From positions 1 through 5,022 of the forward strand of contig JAUVBU010000031.1 of the NCBI GenBank assembly GCA_030591065.1: DNA of 5,022 nucleotides, in the 5' to 3' direction. This DNA comes from a bacterium (lineage in GTDB: Bacteria; Patescibacteriota; Minisyncoccia; Minisyncoccales; JANBVM01). Each line of letters starts with the position of its first letter. Position 1 is the stretch's first letter. Shown here piece after piece: positions 1-4,897 of the stretch. A program made the position numbers and the translations under genes. Under the pieces are notes generated by a model. It did no database searches and had not been told where the DNA came from. It saw only the letters and a program-made list of their open reading frames with translations.

Positions 1-1161
1 ATTGTAGCTATTAATAAAGTGGATAGACCAGAGACTGATCCAGAAAACGTCAAAAGACAATTACAACAAGAAGGGATTATAACCGAATCTTTAGGAGGAG
101 AAATACCGTCAATTAAAATTTCGGCAAAAACAGGAAAAGGAGTAGATGAGCTTTTAGAAATAATATTACTTGTAGCAGAAATGGAAAAATTTAAAGCTGA
201 TATATCTGAACCTGCCTCTGGAGTAATTATTGAATCTTATGTAGATGAAAAAAGAGGACCGACAGCCACAATTATCTTAAATCAAGGAGTATTAAAGGTT
301 GGAGACGTTATTGCTACCTGTTCTGCTTTAGGAAAAATTAAAATACTAGAAGACTTTAACGGAAAAATGATGGAGAAAGCTCTACCCTCTGACCCTGCAG
401 TTATTTTAGGCTTAGAAAATGTTCCCAGGGTAGGAGAGAAATTAAGTGTTTTTTCTACTATAGAAGAGGCAAGGCTTTTTATTCAATCTTCTCAAAAAGA
501 AGAATGTGAAAAAAAAGTCTTTGAATTAAAGCCTGGGCAAAAAGTTTTAAACTTAATTTTAAAAACAGATGTTGTTGGTTCCCTTGAAGCTATTGAAAAA
601 GTTTTATCAAAGCTACCTCAAGAAAAAATTGCTTTAAAAATTCTAAAAGCAGAAGTTGGAAACATTAATGAAAGCGACGTTAAATTAGCTAAAAATTTCC
701 GGTCTCTTATCTTAGGTTTTAGAACAAGCATTAATCCCGCCGCTAAAATCTTGTTACAAAAAAAGGAAAATAAGGTTTTAGCAACAACCTTTGAAATCAT
801 TTATGATTTGGTTGAGAGTGTAAGAAAATTTATGGCTGGAATGCTTAAGTCCGAAATAGTTAGAATAGATCTCGGAAAAATAAAAGTTCTAGTAACTTTT
901 TGGAGTAAGAAGAATCGTCAAATAATAGGAGGTAGAATTTTTGAAGGAAAAGTAGAAAAGAATTCAAAGATAGAGGCCTGTAGAGATGATGAGCCGTTTG
1001 ATGAAGGAAAAATGATTAGCCTCCAAAGAAATAAAAAAGATATTGAAAAAGCTCTAAAGGGAGATGAGGTTGGAATCCTATACGAAGGTTCTAAAAAAAT
1101 AGAAAAGGGAGATATTTTAATAATATTTAAGAAAGAAAAACAAAAAGTCGAATTGGAATAG
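1..1161 (+). CDS. infB: Translation initiation factor IF-2, C-terminal part (5' end cut by window)
   Basis: IF-2 is the GTPase that brings initiator fMet-tRNA to the 30S subunit and promotes 50S joining. The reading frame is open from base 1, so the gene continues upstream; 386 residues are visible. Fragment residues 5-8 are NKVD (the G4 guanine-specificity motif) and 41-43 are SAK (G5), so the window opens near the end of the G domain. A beta-barrel domain II follows at about 70-155 (GVIIESYVDEKRGPTATIIL). Domain III covers about 180-255, with LNLILKTDVVGSLEAIEKVL and EVGNINESDV matching the usual LNLIIKADVQGS and GAITESDV. The fMet-tRNA-binding C2 domain starts near 265 (FEIIYDLVESVRKFMAGMLK). 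G1-G3 and the N-terminal region lie outside the window. The GTG at 19 is internal, just after NK of NKVD, and is not a start. rbfA follows 25 nt later, the common infB-rbfA order. Identification is secure from the combined motifs. Confidence 0.97.
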   Translation: MVAINKVDRPETDPENVKRQLQQEGIITESLGGEIPSIKISAKTGKGVDELLEIILLVAEMEKFKADISEPASGVIIESYVDEKRGPTATIILNQGVLKVGDVIATCSALGKIKILEDFNGKMMEKALPSDPAVILGLENVPRVGEKLSVFSTIEEARLFIQSSQKEECEKKVFELKPGQKVLNLILKTDVVGSLEAIEKVLSKLPQEKIALKILKAEVGNINESDVKLAKNFRSLILGFRTSINPAAKILLQKKENKVLATTFEIIYDLVESVRKFMAGMLKSEIVRIDLGKIKVLVTFWSKKNRQIIGGRIFEGKVEKNSKIEACRDDEPFDEGKMISLQRNKKDIEKALKGDEVGILYEGSKKIEKGDILIIFKKEKQKVELE

Positions 1162-1186
1162 GTTAGTAAGCCAAAAATATATTTTC

Positions 1187-1531
1187 ATGTCAGATCGAAT
1201 TAAGAAGGTTAATCAACTATTAAAGCGCGAAGTGTCTCAATTAATTTTAAGAGAAATTGAAAGTAACGATGGAAGCTTAACAACTATTACCCGAGCAGAC
1301 ACTAGTCCCAACCTAAGAAATAGTAAAATTTTTGTTAGTGTAATACCGGAAGAAAAACAAACTAGTACAGTCAAGTTTTTAAATAGAAATATTTATAAAT
1401 TACAACAAAAAATTAACAAAAGACTACACATGCGGCCTGTCCCAAAATTAAAATTTGTAGAAGATAATAAAATACTAGAAGAAGAAAGAATCGATAGGCT
1501 TTTTGAAAAGTTGAAAAACGAAAAGAACTAA
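1187..1531 (+). CDS. rbfA: Ribosome-binding factor A
   Basis: RbfA is a small KH-like protein that binds the immature 30S subunit and helps mature the 5' end of 16S rRNA. The 114-residue product has the family layout. It opens with a helix (RIKKVNQLLKREVSQLILRE, 4-23), then the strand region TTITRADTSPNLRNSKIFVSV (about 32-52, matching the usual [20 protein letters not shown]). A helix carrying LQQKINKRLHMRPVPKLKF (72-90) follows, then a VEDNKILEEERIDRLFEKL tail matching the family's D-x(n)-I-x-x-L ending. Its length is typical of short RbfA proteins that lack a C-terminal extension. The ATG at 1187 is the first start after infB and gives the expected N-terminus. No Shine-Dalgarno sequence is seen in the 25-nt gap, so it is probably co-transcribed with infB. 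The TAA stop directly abuts a TATAAT box used by the downstream tRNA-Cys. Confidence 0.93.
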   Translation: MSDRIKKVNQLLKREVSQLILREIESNDGSLTTITRADTSPNLRNSKIFVSVIPEEKQTSTVKFLNRNIYKLQQKINKRLHMRPVPKLKFVEDNKILEEERIDRLFEKLKNEKN

Positions 1532-1537
1532 TATAAT
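1511..1537 (+). promoter_or_regulatory. Probable promoter of tRNA-Cys/tRNA-Leu
   Basis: A consensus TATAAT -10 box lies at 1532-1537, 25 nt before the mature tRNA-Cys end and immediately after the rbfA stop. The best upstream hexamer is TTGAAA at 1511-1516, inside the rbfA 3' end, but the spacer is only 15 nt; shifting by one or two bases gives poorer hexamers. The tRNAs could also be transcribed by read-through from infB-rbfA. Confidence 0.45.
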
Positions 1538-1562
1538 ATTGTAATTAATAAACATCAGTCTC

Positions 1563-1635
1563 GGCCAGGTAGCCAAGTAGCTAAGGCAGCAGTCTGCAAA
1601 ACTGTTATACGTGGGTGCAAATCCCACCCTGGCCT
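1563..1635 (+). tRNA. tRNA-Cys (anticodon GCA)
   Basis: This folds as a full cloverleaf. The acceptor GGCCAGG (1563-1569) pairs perfectly with CCTGGCC (1628-1634). The D stem is GCC/GGC. The anticodon stem GCAGT (1589-1593) pairs with ACTGT (1601-1605), with one G-U at the outer pair, around the loop CTGCAAA, whose GCA anticodon is at 1596-1598. The T stem GTGGG/CCCAC encloses a 7-nt loop, TGCAAAT; its second base is G, not the usual T. The discriminator at 1635 is T, the base expected for cysteine identity. CCA is not encoded (CAA follows), so the 3' end must be added by the CCA-adding enzyme. Confidence 0.96.
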
Positions 1636-1663
1636 CAAAATTAGAAAGAAAAATCGTGTTTTT

Positions 1664-1749
1664 GCCGCGGTGGCGGAATGGCTTACGCGATAGACTTAAA
1701 ATCTATTAGGATTACTCCTGTGTGGGTTCGAGTCCCACCCGCGGCACCA
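1664..1749 (+). tRNA. tRNA-Leu (anticodon TAA), with encoded CCA
   Basis: This is a class II tRNA. The acceptor GCCGCGG (1664-1670) pairs with CCGCGGC (1739-1745), discriminator A at 1746, and CCA is encoded at 1747-1749. The anticodon stem ATAGA/TCTAT encloses the loop CTTAAAA, with the TAA anticodon at 1697-1699 reading UUA/UUG. The long variable arm at 1707-1721 forms AGGA/TCCT around TTAC. The T arm is GTGGG-TTCGAGT-CCCAC. It starts 28 nt after tRNA-Cys and is probably co-transcribed with it. Confidence 0.97.
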
Positions 1750-1780
1750 ATGTTAAACTTTCGTGTTTTTTTCTAACCAG

Positions 1781-1814
1781 TTCGATAGTGCCTTGTTTTA
1801 CAAGCTATATCGAA
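1781..1814. repeat. Nested imperfect inverted repeat in intergenic region
   Basis: The outer arms TTCGAT (1781-1786) and ATCGAA (1809-1814) pair. Two more pairs, AG (1787-1788) with CT (1805-1806), form if bases 1807-1808 bulge. An inner TTGT-TTT-ACAA hairpin lies at 1793-1803. No T-run follows on either strand, so an intrinsic terminator is unlikely. It lies 31 nt after tRNA-Leu and 146 nt before the ATP-grasp gene and could be an operator or a transcript structure. Function unknown. Confidence 0.4.
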
Positions 1815-1866
1815 TGATTTTATGAGAAAAATGCAGGACCAGCTAAACACTCAGTCTAAAAATTCT

Positions 1867-1896
1867 TTGATAGTAATTTTTTCGAAAATTTACTAT
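1867..1896 (+). promoter_or_regulatory. Candidate promoter of the ATP-grasp/methyltransferase operon
   Basis: TTGATA (1867-1872) and TACTAT (1891-1896) are separated by 18 nt. Transcription would start near 1903, giving a leader of about 58 nt. An imperfect dyad fills the spacer and -10: AGTAA (1872-1876) pairs with TTACT (1890-1894) around the palindrome TTTTCGAAAA (1879-1888). This could be an operator, but the region is so AT-rich that chance matches are likely. Confidence 0.4.
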
Positions 1897-1960
1897 TTTT
1901 GTTGTTTTAATAAAATTAAAAAATAGCTTCCTTGAACTTGATTTTCACTATTATTTTTTT

Positions 1961-3151
1961 ATGAAGAAAAATTTTTGCGAGGATTGCGAAAAACCATCTA
2001 TTTACCATCTTCAAACCTGGATAGATGAATTATTAAGTCAGTTTTTACCACCAATCTCTTTGCCCAAAAAGTTTAGTTTCTTTTTTTCTCTTTTTCTGGA
2101 AAAGTTTCTCACTTCTTTAAAGTTGTTTTCATTGACAGGTAATTTTACTTCTTCCGATATTCCACTACGAAGTGCTTGTTTTATAAAAGAAGCGAAAAAA
2201 AGAGGGTTGAAATTCAAAGTTCTTTCTGGGCCATTTGGCTATACAAACTTTTTTCAAGCAGAAATAAATAAAAAGATTTTTCGATTCGAAGGGTTGCCAA
2301 TCGCAAGCTTTGCCAATAAGCGCAAAGCTCATCTTGTTGATAATAAAGAATGGGTAAAACGCTATCTTCAAAAAGGAGACTTTCCTATTGCAAACGGAAA
2401 AGCTTTTTGGTTCTGGCAAAAAAAACAAGCAACTATATTTGGAATAAACAAACTCGGTTTTCCTTTGGTAGTTAAACCTCGTGGAGGGTCTGTTAGTAGA
2501 CACGTAACTACAAACATTCAAAATCCTCAGCAACTTAAAAAAGCAATCAACAAGGCCTTAGTTTATTCGCCAGTCTTTATTGTAGAAAGCTTTATTTCTG
2601 ATACGTTTGTTCATAGAGCAACAGTTATTGATTTTGATTTTATTGCTTGTGTTAAGCAGATACCAGCAAATGTTGTTGGCAACGGCATCTCAACTATTCA
2701 GGAACTTATTAATAAAAAAAATAGTAATCCTCTTCGAGGAAAACTTCGCCGAAAAGAAAACATTCTTTATCAAATAGTTAAGAACGAAACGACAAAAAAA
2801 CTATTAATAGAAAGAGGGTATAATTCCATTTCAATTCCCCAGAAAGATGAAGTTGTTTGGCTACAAAAAGATTCTTTTTTAAAGCTTGGTGGAGACTTAA
2901 TAGAGATAACACCCCAAGTTCATCCAGACAATCTCCAGCTTTTTCGAAATGTTGCGAAGTTTTTTGACATTAGAGTAGTTGGTATGGATTTTTTATGTAA
3001 AGATATTTCTATTTCCTGGAAAAACCAACAAAGTGCCATTTTAGAACTAAACAGTGTGCCTTGTATTGAATTACATCACTTTCCCTCAAAAGGTAAGCCA
3101 CAAAACGTAGCGAAAGCACTGGTTGATTTGTTTTTTAAATACTACTTATGA
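1961..3151 (+). CDS. Stand-alone ATP-grasp ligase, cyanophycin-synthetase-like
   Basis: ATP-grasp ligases activate a carboxylate as acyl-phosphate and join it to an amine. The 396-residue protein matches the ATP-grasp part of cyanophycin synthetase (CphA) and GshF-type ligases. FPLVVKPRGGSVSRHV (167-182) gives the ATP-binding Lys172 and the glycine-rich loop. VESFISD (208-214) is followed by QIPANVVGNGISTIQELI (233-250) and NSNPLRG (254-260), all close to CphA signatures. LGGDLIEITPQVHPDN (309-324), GMDFLCKDIS (341-350) and the metal-binding ELNSVP (362-367) follow, then a HxxPSKGKPQNVAKALVDLF ending. The CphA C-terminal Mur-ligase half is absent. The first 110 residues are not CphA-like as far as I can tell: they carry C6-x2-C9 and a Phe/Leu-rich stretch at 38-57. 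Cys368 sits where a Gly normally follows NxxP. The ATG at 1961 has no Shine-Dalgarno. It is coupled to the next gene by an ATGA overlap. Ligase fold is confident; substrates are unknown. Confidence 0.88.
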   Translation: MKKNFCEDCEKPSIYHLQTWIDELLSQFLPPISLPKKFSFFFSLFLEKFLTSLKLFSLTGNFTSSDIPLRSACFIKEAKKRGLKFKVLSGPFGYTNFFQAEINKKIFRFEGLPIASFANKRKAHLVDNKEWVKRYLQKGDFPIANGKAFWFWQKKQATIFGINKLGFPLVVKPRGGSVSRHVTTNIQNPQQLKKAINKALVYSPVFIVESFISDTFVHRATVIDFDFIACVKQIPANVVGNGISTIQELINKKNSNPLRGKLRRKENILYQIVKNETTKKLLIERGYNSISIPQKDEVVWLQKDSFLKLGGDLIEITPQVHPDNLQLFRNVAKFFDIRVVGMDFLCKDISISWKNQQSAILELNSVPCIELHHFPSKGKPQNVAKALVDLFFKYYL

Positions 3152-3708
3152 ATATATTACTTTATAATATCTTTTTGATTTTATTATTCTTATTTTTTAA
3201 TATTTTTGTTGTATTGTTCCTTGTTTTTGCATTAGATTCGTTACGAGGGCATGATTTACCTACAAGCAAAAGAGCAATTAAAGCTCTTGCTAATATTATA
3301 CTTAAATATAAACCCAAGGCAGATAAATTTTACGATTTAGGCTGCGGGCAAGGCAATATTGTTATAGCCATTAAAAAAGAATTACCCTTTCTTGCAGTAT
3401 GCGGTATAGATAATAATGCAATAAGGGTTTTCTTCTCAAAGATAAGAGCTAGAATCCTAAAAAGAAAAATTCTTTTCAAAAAACAAAACATTTTTCAAGT
3501 AAACTTAAGTGCTGCTGACATTGTTTATACTTATCTCTGGTACGACTTAATGCCGCCACTTGAAAAAAAACTACAAAAAGAATTAAAGCCTGGATCAATT
3601 GTAATAACCAACACTTCAAACTTCCCAACATGGAAACCAGAAAAAACATATATTACTTGTCCAAAGAATCCCGATTTCGAAAAATTGTTTGTTTATATTA
3701 AAAAATAA
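3148..3708 (+). CDS. Membrane-anchored class I SAM methyltransferase, FAM173/ATPSCKMT-like
   Basis: The 186-residue protein starts with a strongly hydrophobic segment (residues 2-28, IFLILLFLFFNIFVVLFLVF), predicted to be one membrane anchor with the catalytic domain probably cytoplasmic. The methyltransferase domain follows. DLPTSKRAIKALANIIL (36-52) is a pre-motif. FYDLGCGQGNIVIA (61-74) is SAM-binding motif I, and GIDNN (86-90) ends strand 2 with the acidic ribose-binding residue. FSKIRARIL (96-104), then NIFQVNLSAADIVYTYLWYD (114-133) and LKPGSIVITNTSNFPTW (146-162) complete it. This order, including the anchor and the PTW-type end, resembles the bacterial relatives of FAM173/ATPSCKMT, whose eukaryotic members methylate lysines in the ATP-synthase c subunit and the adenine nucleotide translocase. 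Whether this one modifies protein lysine is inference. Its ATG overlaps the ligase TGA, so translation is probably coupled. A palindromic terminator follows 26 nt after the stop. Confidence 0.82.
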   Translation: MNILLYNIFLILLFLFFNIFVVLFLVFALDSLRGHDLPTSKRAIKALANIILKYKPKADKFYDLGCGQGNIVIAIKKELPFLAVCGIDNNAIRVFFSKIRARILKRKILFKKQNIFQVNLSAADIVYTYLWYDLMPPLEKKLQKELKPGSIVITNTSNFPTWKPEKTYITCPKNPDFEKLFVYIKK

Positions 3709-3734
3709 TAAATTTTTATATAAGAGTAAATTAA

Positions 3735-3758
3735 AAAACCATCCCTAGGGATGGTTTT
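3735..3758. terminator. Bidirectional intrinsic terminator between convergent genes
   Basis: AAAACCATCC-CTAG-GGATGGTTTT is a perfect 24-nt palindrome with a GC-containing core stem, flanked by an A-run on one side and a T-run on the other. It can therefore end transcription in both directions. It lies between the methyltransferase stop (3708) and the 3D-protein stop (3781), exactly where convergent operons need it. Confidence 0.88.
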
Positions 3759-3780
3759 ACTTTTACATAATGAATTTTCC

Positions 3781-4290
3781 TTACCTCCCCAAGACTTCTA
3801 CGTAAGTTAGTTGCGCTCCAAATCCTAGGGCGTCTGAATACTCTTGAAACCAAATATCGAAATGGTAATCTCCTTTTCTGGAGTGCATTCTATCTTCAAC
3901 AGTAAAAACTTTTTCTCCATATATTTCTGGCATTCTAATCTCTGTACCAAAAGACAATAGATTATTAGCTACAATTCCGTCACGTACAAACGTTCCGTTA
4001 GCAGTAATATTAGGAGTATCATCGGTTTGCTCTGGTGTACTAGAATAAGCTGTGACTACTACTGGTAGCTTTCTTATTACTTTCAAAGGAGGGTTAGCTG
4101 GATTAGCAAGGGAAGATAAGGTATTTCCCTGGAAAACAATAATTCCAGAAACGTTATCTGAATCTTGACTTTTACTATCTTCTTCCAACCCAAAAAACGA
4201 ATAAGTTTTAGCTAAAGATGTAAAAAATATAGCAAAACTTAAAAAGGTTAGTATATAAAATTCTATGTATTTATTCTTGTTCATAATCAT
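3781..4290 (-). CDS. Membrane-anchored 3D-domain (cell-wall-associated) protein
   Basis: The 3D domain (named for three conserved Asp) is a double-psi beta-barrel related to MltA and is found in secreted peptidoglycan-acting proteins such as YabE and YuiC of Firmicutes. This 169-residue product has a basic start (NKNK), a hydrophobic segment at about 9-27 ending in SLA-K (signal peptide or anchor), and a polar linker. The 3D domain runs from about 78 to the end: TAYSSTPEQTDDTP (80-93), ITANGTFVRDGIVAN (95-109), FGTEIRMP, VEDRM (Asp133) and FDIWF (Asp145). The first family Asp appears to be Asn here (ANN, 108-110), so only two of the three are kept. Starts: the codon at 4293 is TTG; ATG at 4290 is preferred, and ATG at 4284 is equally possible (two residues shorter). 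It has its own promoter at 4323-4351 and shares a terminator with the convergent operon. The protein is likely extracytoplasmic and active on peptidoglycan, but catalysis is unproven. Confidence 0.85.
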   Translation of the reverse strand: MIMNKNKYIEFYILTFLSFAIFFTSLAKTYSFFGLEEDSKSQDSDNVSGIIVFQGNTLSSLANPANPPLKVIRKLPVVVTAYSSTPEQTDDTPNITANGTFVRDGIVANNLLSFGTEIRMPEIYGEKVFTVEDRMHSRKGDYHFDIWFQEYSDALGFGAQLTYVEVLGR

Positions 4291-4299
4291 CAAATAAAA

Positions 4300-4317
4300 A
4301 ATCTTTTCTCAAAGATT
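4300..4317 (-). promoter_or_regulatory. 5' leader hairpin of the 3D-protein mRNA
   Basis: Read on the minus strand, AATCTTT-GAGA-AAAGATT forms a perfect 7-bp stem with a GAGA (GNRA-class) tetraloop, followed by TTTTTATTTG and the ATG. The predicted transcription start (about 4316-4317) falls at its first base, so the mRNA would begin with this hairpin. It may protect the 5' end or affect initiation. The A/T-rich stem makes it weak as a terminator. Confidence 0.5.
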
Positions 4318-4322
4318 CCAGT

Positions 4323-4351
4323 ATAATACCCTGCTCAAGAATAGATGTCAA
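4323..4351 (-). promoter_or_regulatory. Sigma70-type promoter of the 3D-protein gene
   Basis: On the minus strand, TTGACA (4351-4346, exact consensus) and TATTAT (4328-4323) are separated by the ideal 17 nt. Transcription should start near 4316, leaving about 26 nt before ATG 4290. This is one of the two best promoters in the window. Confidence 0.8.
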
Positions 4352-4355
4352 GGCT

Positions 4356-4380
4356 CAAAATCTACCCCTTAAGGTAGATT
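4356..4380 (-). terminator. Probable terminator of the minus-strand tRNA cluster
   Basis: AATCTACC (4359-4366) pairs with GGTAGATT (4373-4380) across a 6-nt loop. On the minus strand it ends in TTTT running into TTGAG. It sits 45 nt past the 3' end of tRNA-Gly and just upstream of the 3D-gene promoter, as expected for the end of the tRNA transcript. The T-run is short, so termination may be incomplete. On the plus strand it is followed by CTTTTCT. Confidence 0.6.
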
Positions 4381-4424
4381 CTTTTCTAATAAAATTAACT
4401 ATTTTATATCTTGAAAACTAAGAG

Positions 4425-4496
4425 AGCGAGTGAAGGGAATCGAACCCTCATCTTAACCTTGGCAAGGTTGTGTACTAACCATTATACTACACCCGC
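4425..4496 (-). tRNA. tRNA-Gly (anticodon GCC)
   Basis: The acceptor GCGGGTG pairs with CACTCGC (one G-T at the fourth pair) and the discriminator is T. The D stem is GTAT/GTAC. The anticodon loop is TTGCCAA, with GCC reading GGC/GGU. The T arm is GAGGG-TTCGATT-CCCTT. The outer pair of the anticodon stem is a C-A mismatch (CAACC with GGTTA) where related bacterial tRNA-Gly have C-G. CCA is not encoded. It is the last gene of the minus-strand tRNA cluster. Confidence 0.94.
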
Positions 4497-4536
4497 TTAA
4501 ATAAAATAAACTAATTACCAATCCTATATTTTCAAG

Positions 4537-4608
4537 TGCCGCGGAGTGGAATCGGACCACCCACCCTTTCTTTTTCAGAGAAATGCTCTACCACTGAGCT
4601 ACCGCGGC
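4537..4608 (-). tRNA. tRNA-Phe (anticodon GAA)
   Basis: The acceptor GCCGCGG/CCGCGGC is perfect, with discriminator A. The D stem is GCTC/GAGC, and the anticodon stem TTTCT/AGAAA encloses CTGAAAA with anticodon GAA. The T stem GGTGG/CCACT has a T loop TCCGATT, carrying C where the near-universal U55 (pseudouridine) is expected. CCA is not encoded. It lies 28 nt after tRNA-Ala and 40 nt before tRNA-Gly, so it is probably co-transcribed with both. Confidence 0.95.
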
Positions 4609-4636
4609 TTAATTTTAAAATTATCAAAAACTCTTT

Positions 4637-4713
4637 TGGTGGACCCAGTGGGATTCGAACCCACCACCTTCGGTATGCCATACCGACACTCTAACCAAAT
4701 GAGCTATGGGCCC
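4637..4713 (-). tRNA. tRNA-Ala (anticodon GGC), with encoded CCA
   Basis: The acceptor GGGCCCA pairs with TGGGTCC and contains the G3-U70 wobble that defines alanine identity. The discriminator is A, and CCA is encoded (TGG at 4637-4639 on the plus strand). The anticodon stem TCGGT/ACCGA encloses ATGGCAT with anticodon GGC. The D arm and the T arm with loop TTCGAAT are canonical. Confidence 0.97.
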
Positions 4714-4753
4714 AGTAGTTTTTACGGTATAAAAGAATTAAATTTGGAATAAC

Positions 4754-4780
4754 ATTATAGAATTTACGGAGATCTGTCTA
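4754..4780 (-). promoter_or_regulatory. Possible internal promoter for tRNA-Ala/Phe/Gly
   Basis: In the 71-nt gap between tRNA-Arg and tRNA-Ala, the minus strand has a perfect TATAAT (4759-4754) preceded by TAGACA (4780-4775) with a short 15-nt spacer. It would start transcription about 35 nt before tRNA-Ala. The short spacer lowers confidence, and read-through from the promoter upstream of tRNA-Arg is the alternative. Confidence 0.4.
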
Positions 4781-4784
4781 AATG

Positions 4785-4856
4785 TGTCCCCGGGAGGAAT
4801 CGAACCTCCATTTGTGACTTAGGAGGTCGCCGTTCTATCCATTGAACTACGGGGAC
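4785..4856 (-). tRNA. tRNA-Arg (anticodon CCT)
   Basis: The acceptor GTCCCCG/CGGGGAC is perfect, with discriminator A. The D stem is GTTC/GAAC. The anticodon loop CTCCTAA has CCT, reading AGG. The T arm is GGAGG-TTCGATT-CCTCC. The second pair of the anticodon stem is a C-A mismatch (GCGAC with GTCAC). CCA is not encoded. It is the first gene of the minus-strand tRNA cluster. Confidence 0.94.
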
Positions 4857-4897
4857 AATCCTTAAAATAAATCATTTTATACTTAAAGCTCACAAAT

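Noticed and set aside
618..800. 60-residue minus-strand ORF inside infB
   Set aside because: It lies wholly within the well-supported IF2 frame and has no recognisable motif; a shadow.
2165..2533. 122-residue minus-strand ORF inside the ATP-grasp gene
   Set aside because: The opposite frame encodes conserved ATP-grasp motifs throughout this interval; the antisense product shows no domain.
1961..3151. Full cyanophycin synthetase (cphA)
   Set aside because: The protein is less than half the usual CphA length and lacks the Mur-ligase half, so cyanophycin synthesis cannot be claimed.
4291..4293. TTG as start codon of the 3D-domain protein
   Set aside because: ATG codons follow immediately at 4290 and 4284, so there is no reason to use the TTG.
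4546..4752. 68-residue plus-strand ORF
   Set aside because: It runs antisense through tRNA-Phe and tRNA-Ala; stretches such as VGFEPTT are the typical false translation of tRNA T arms.
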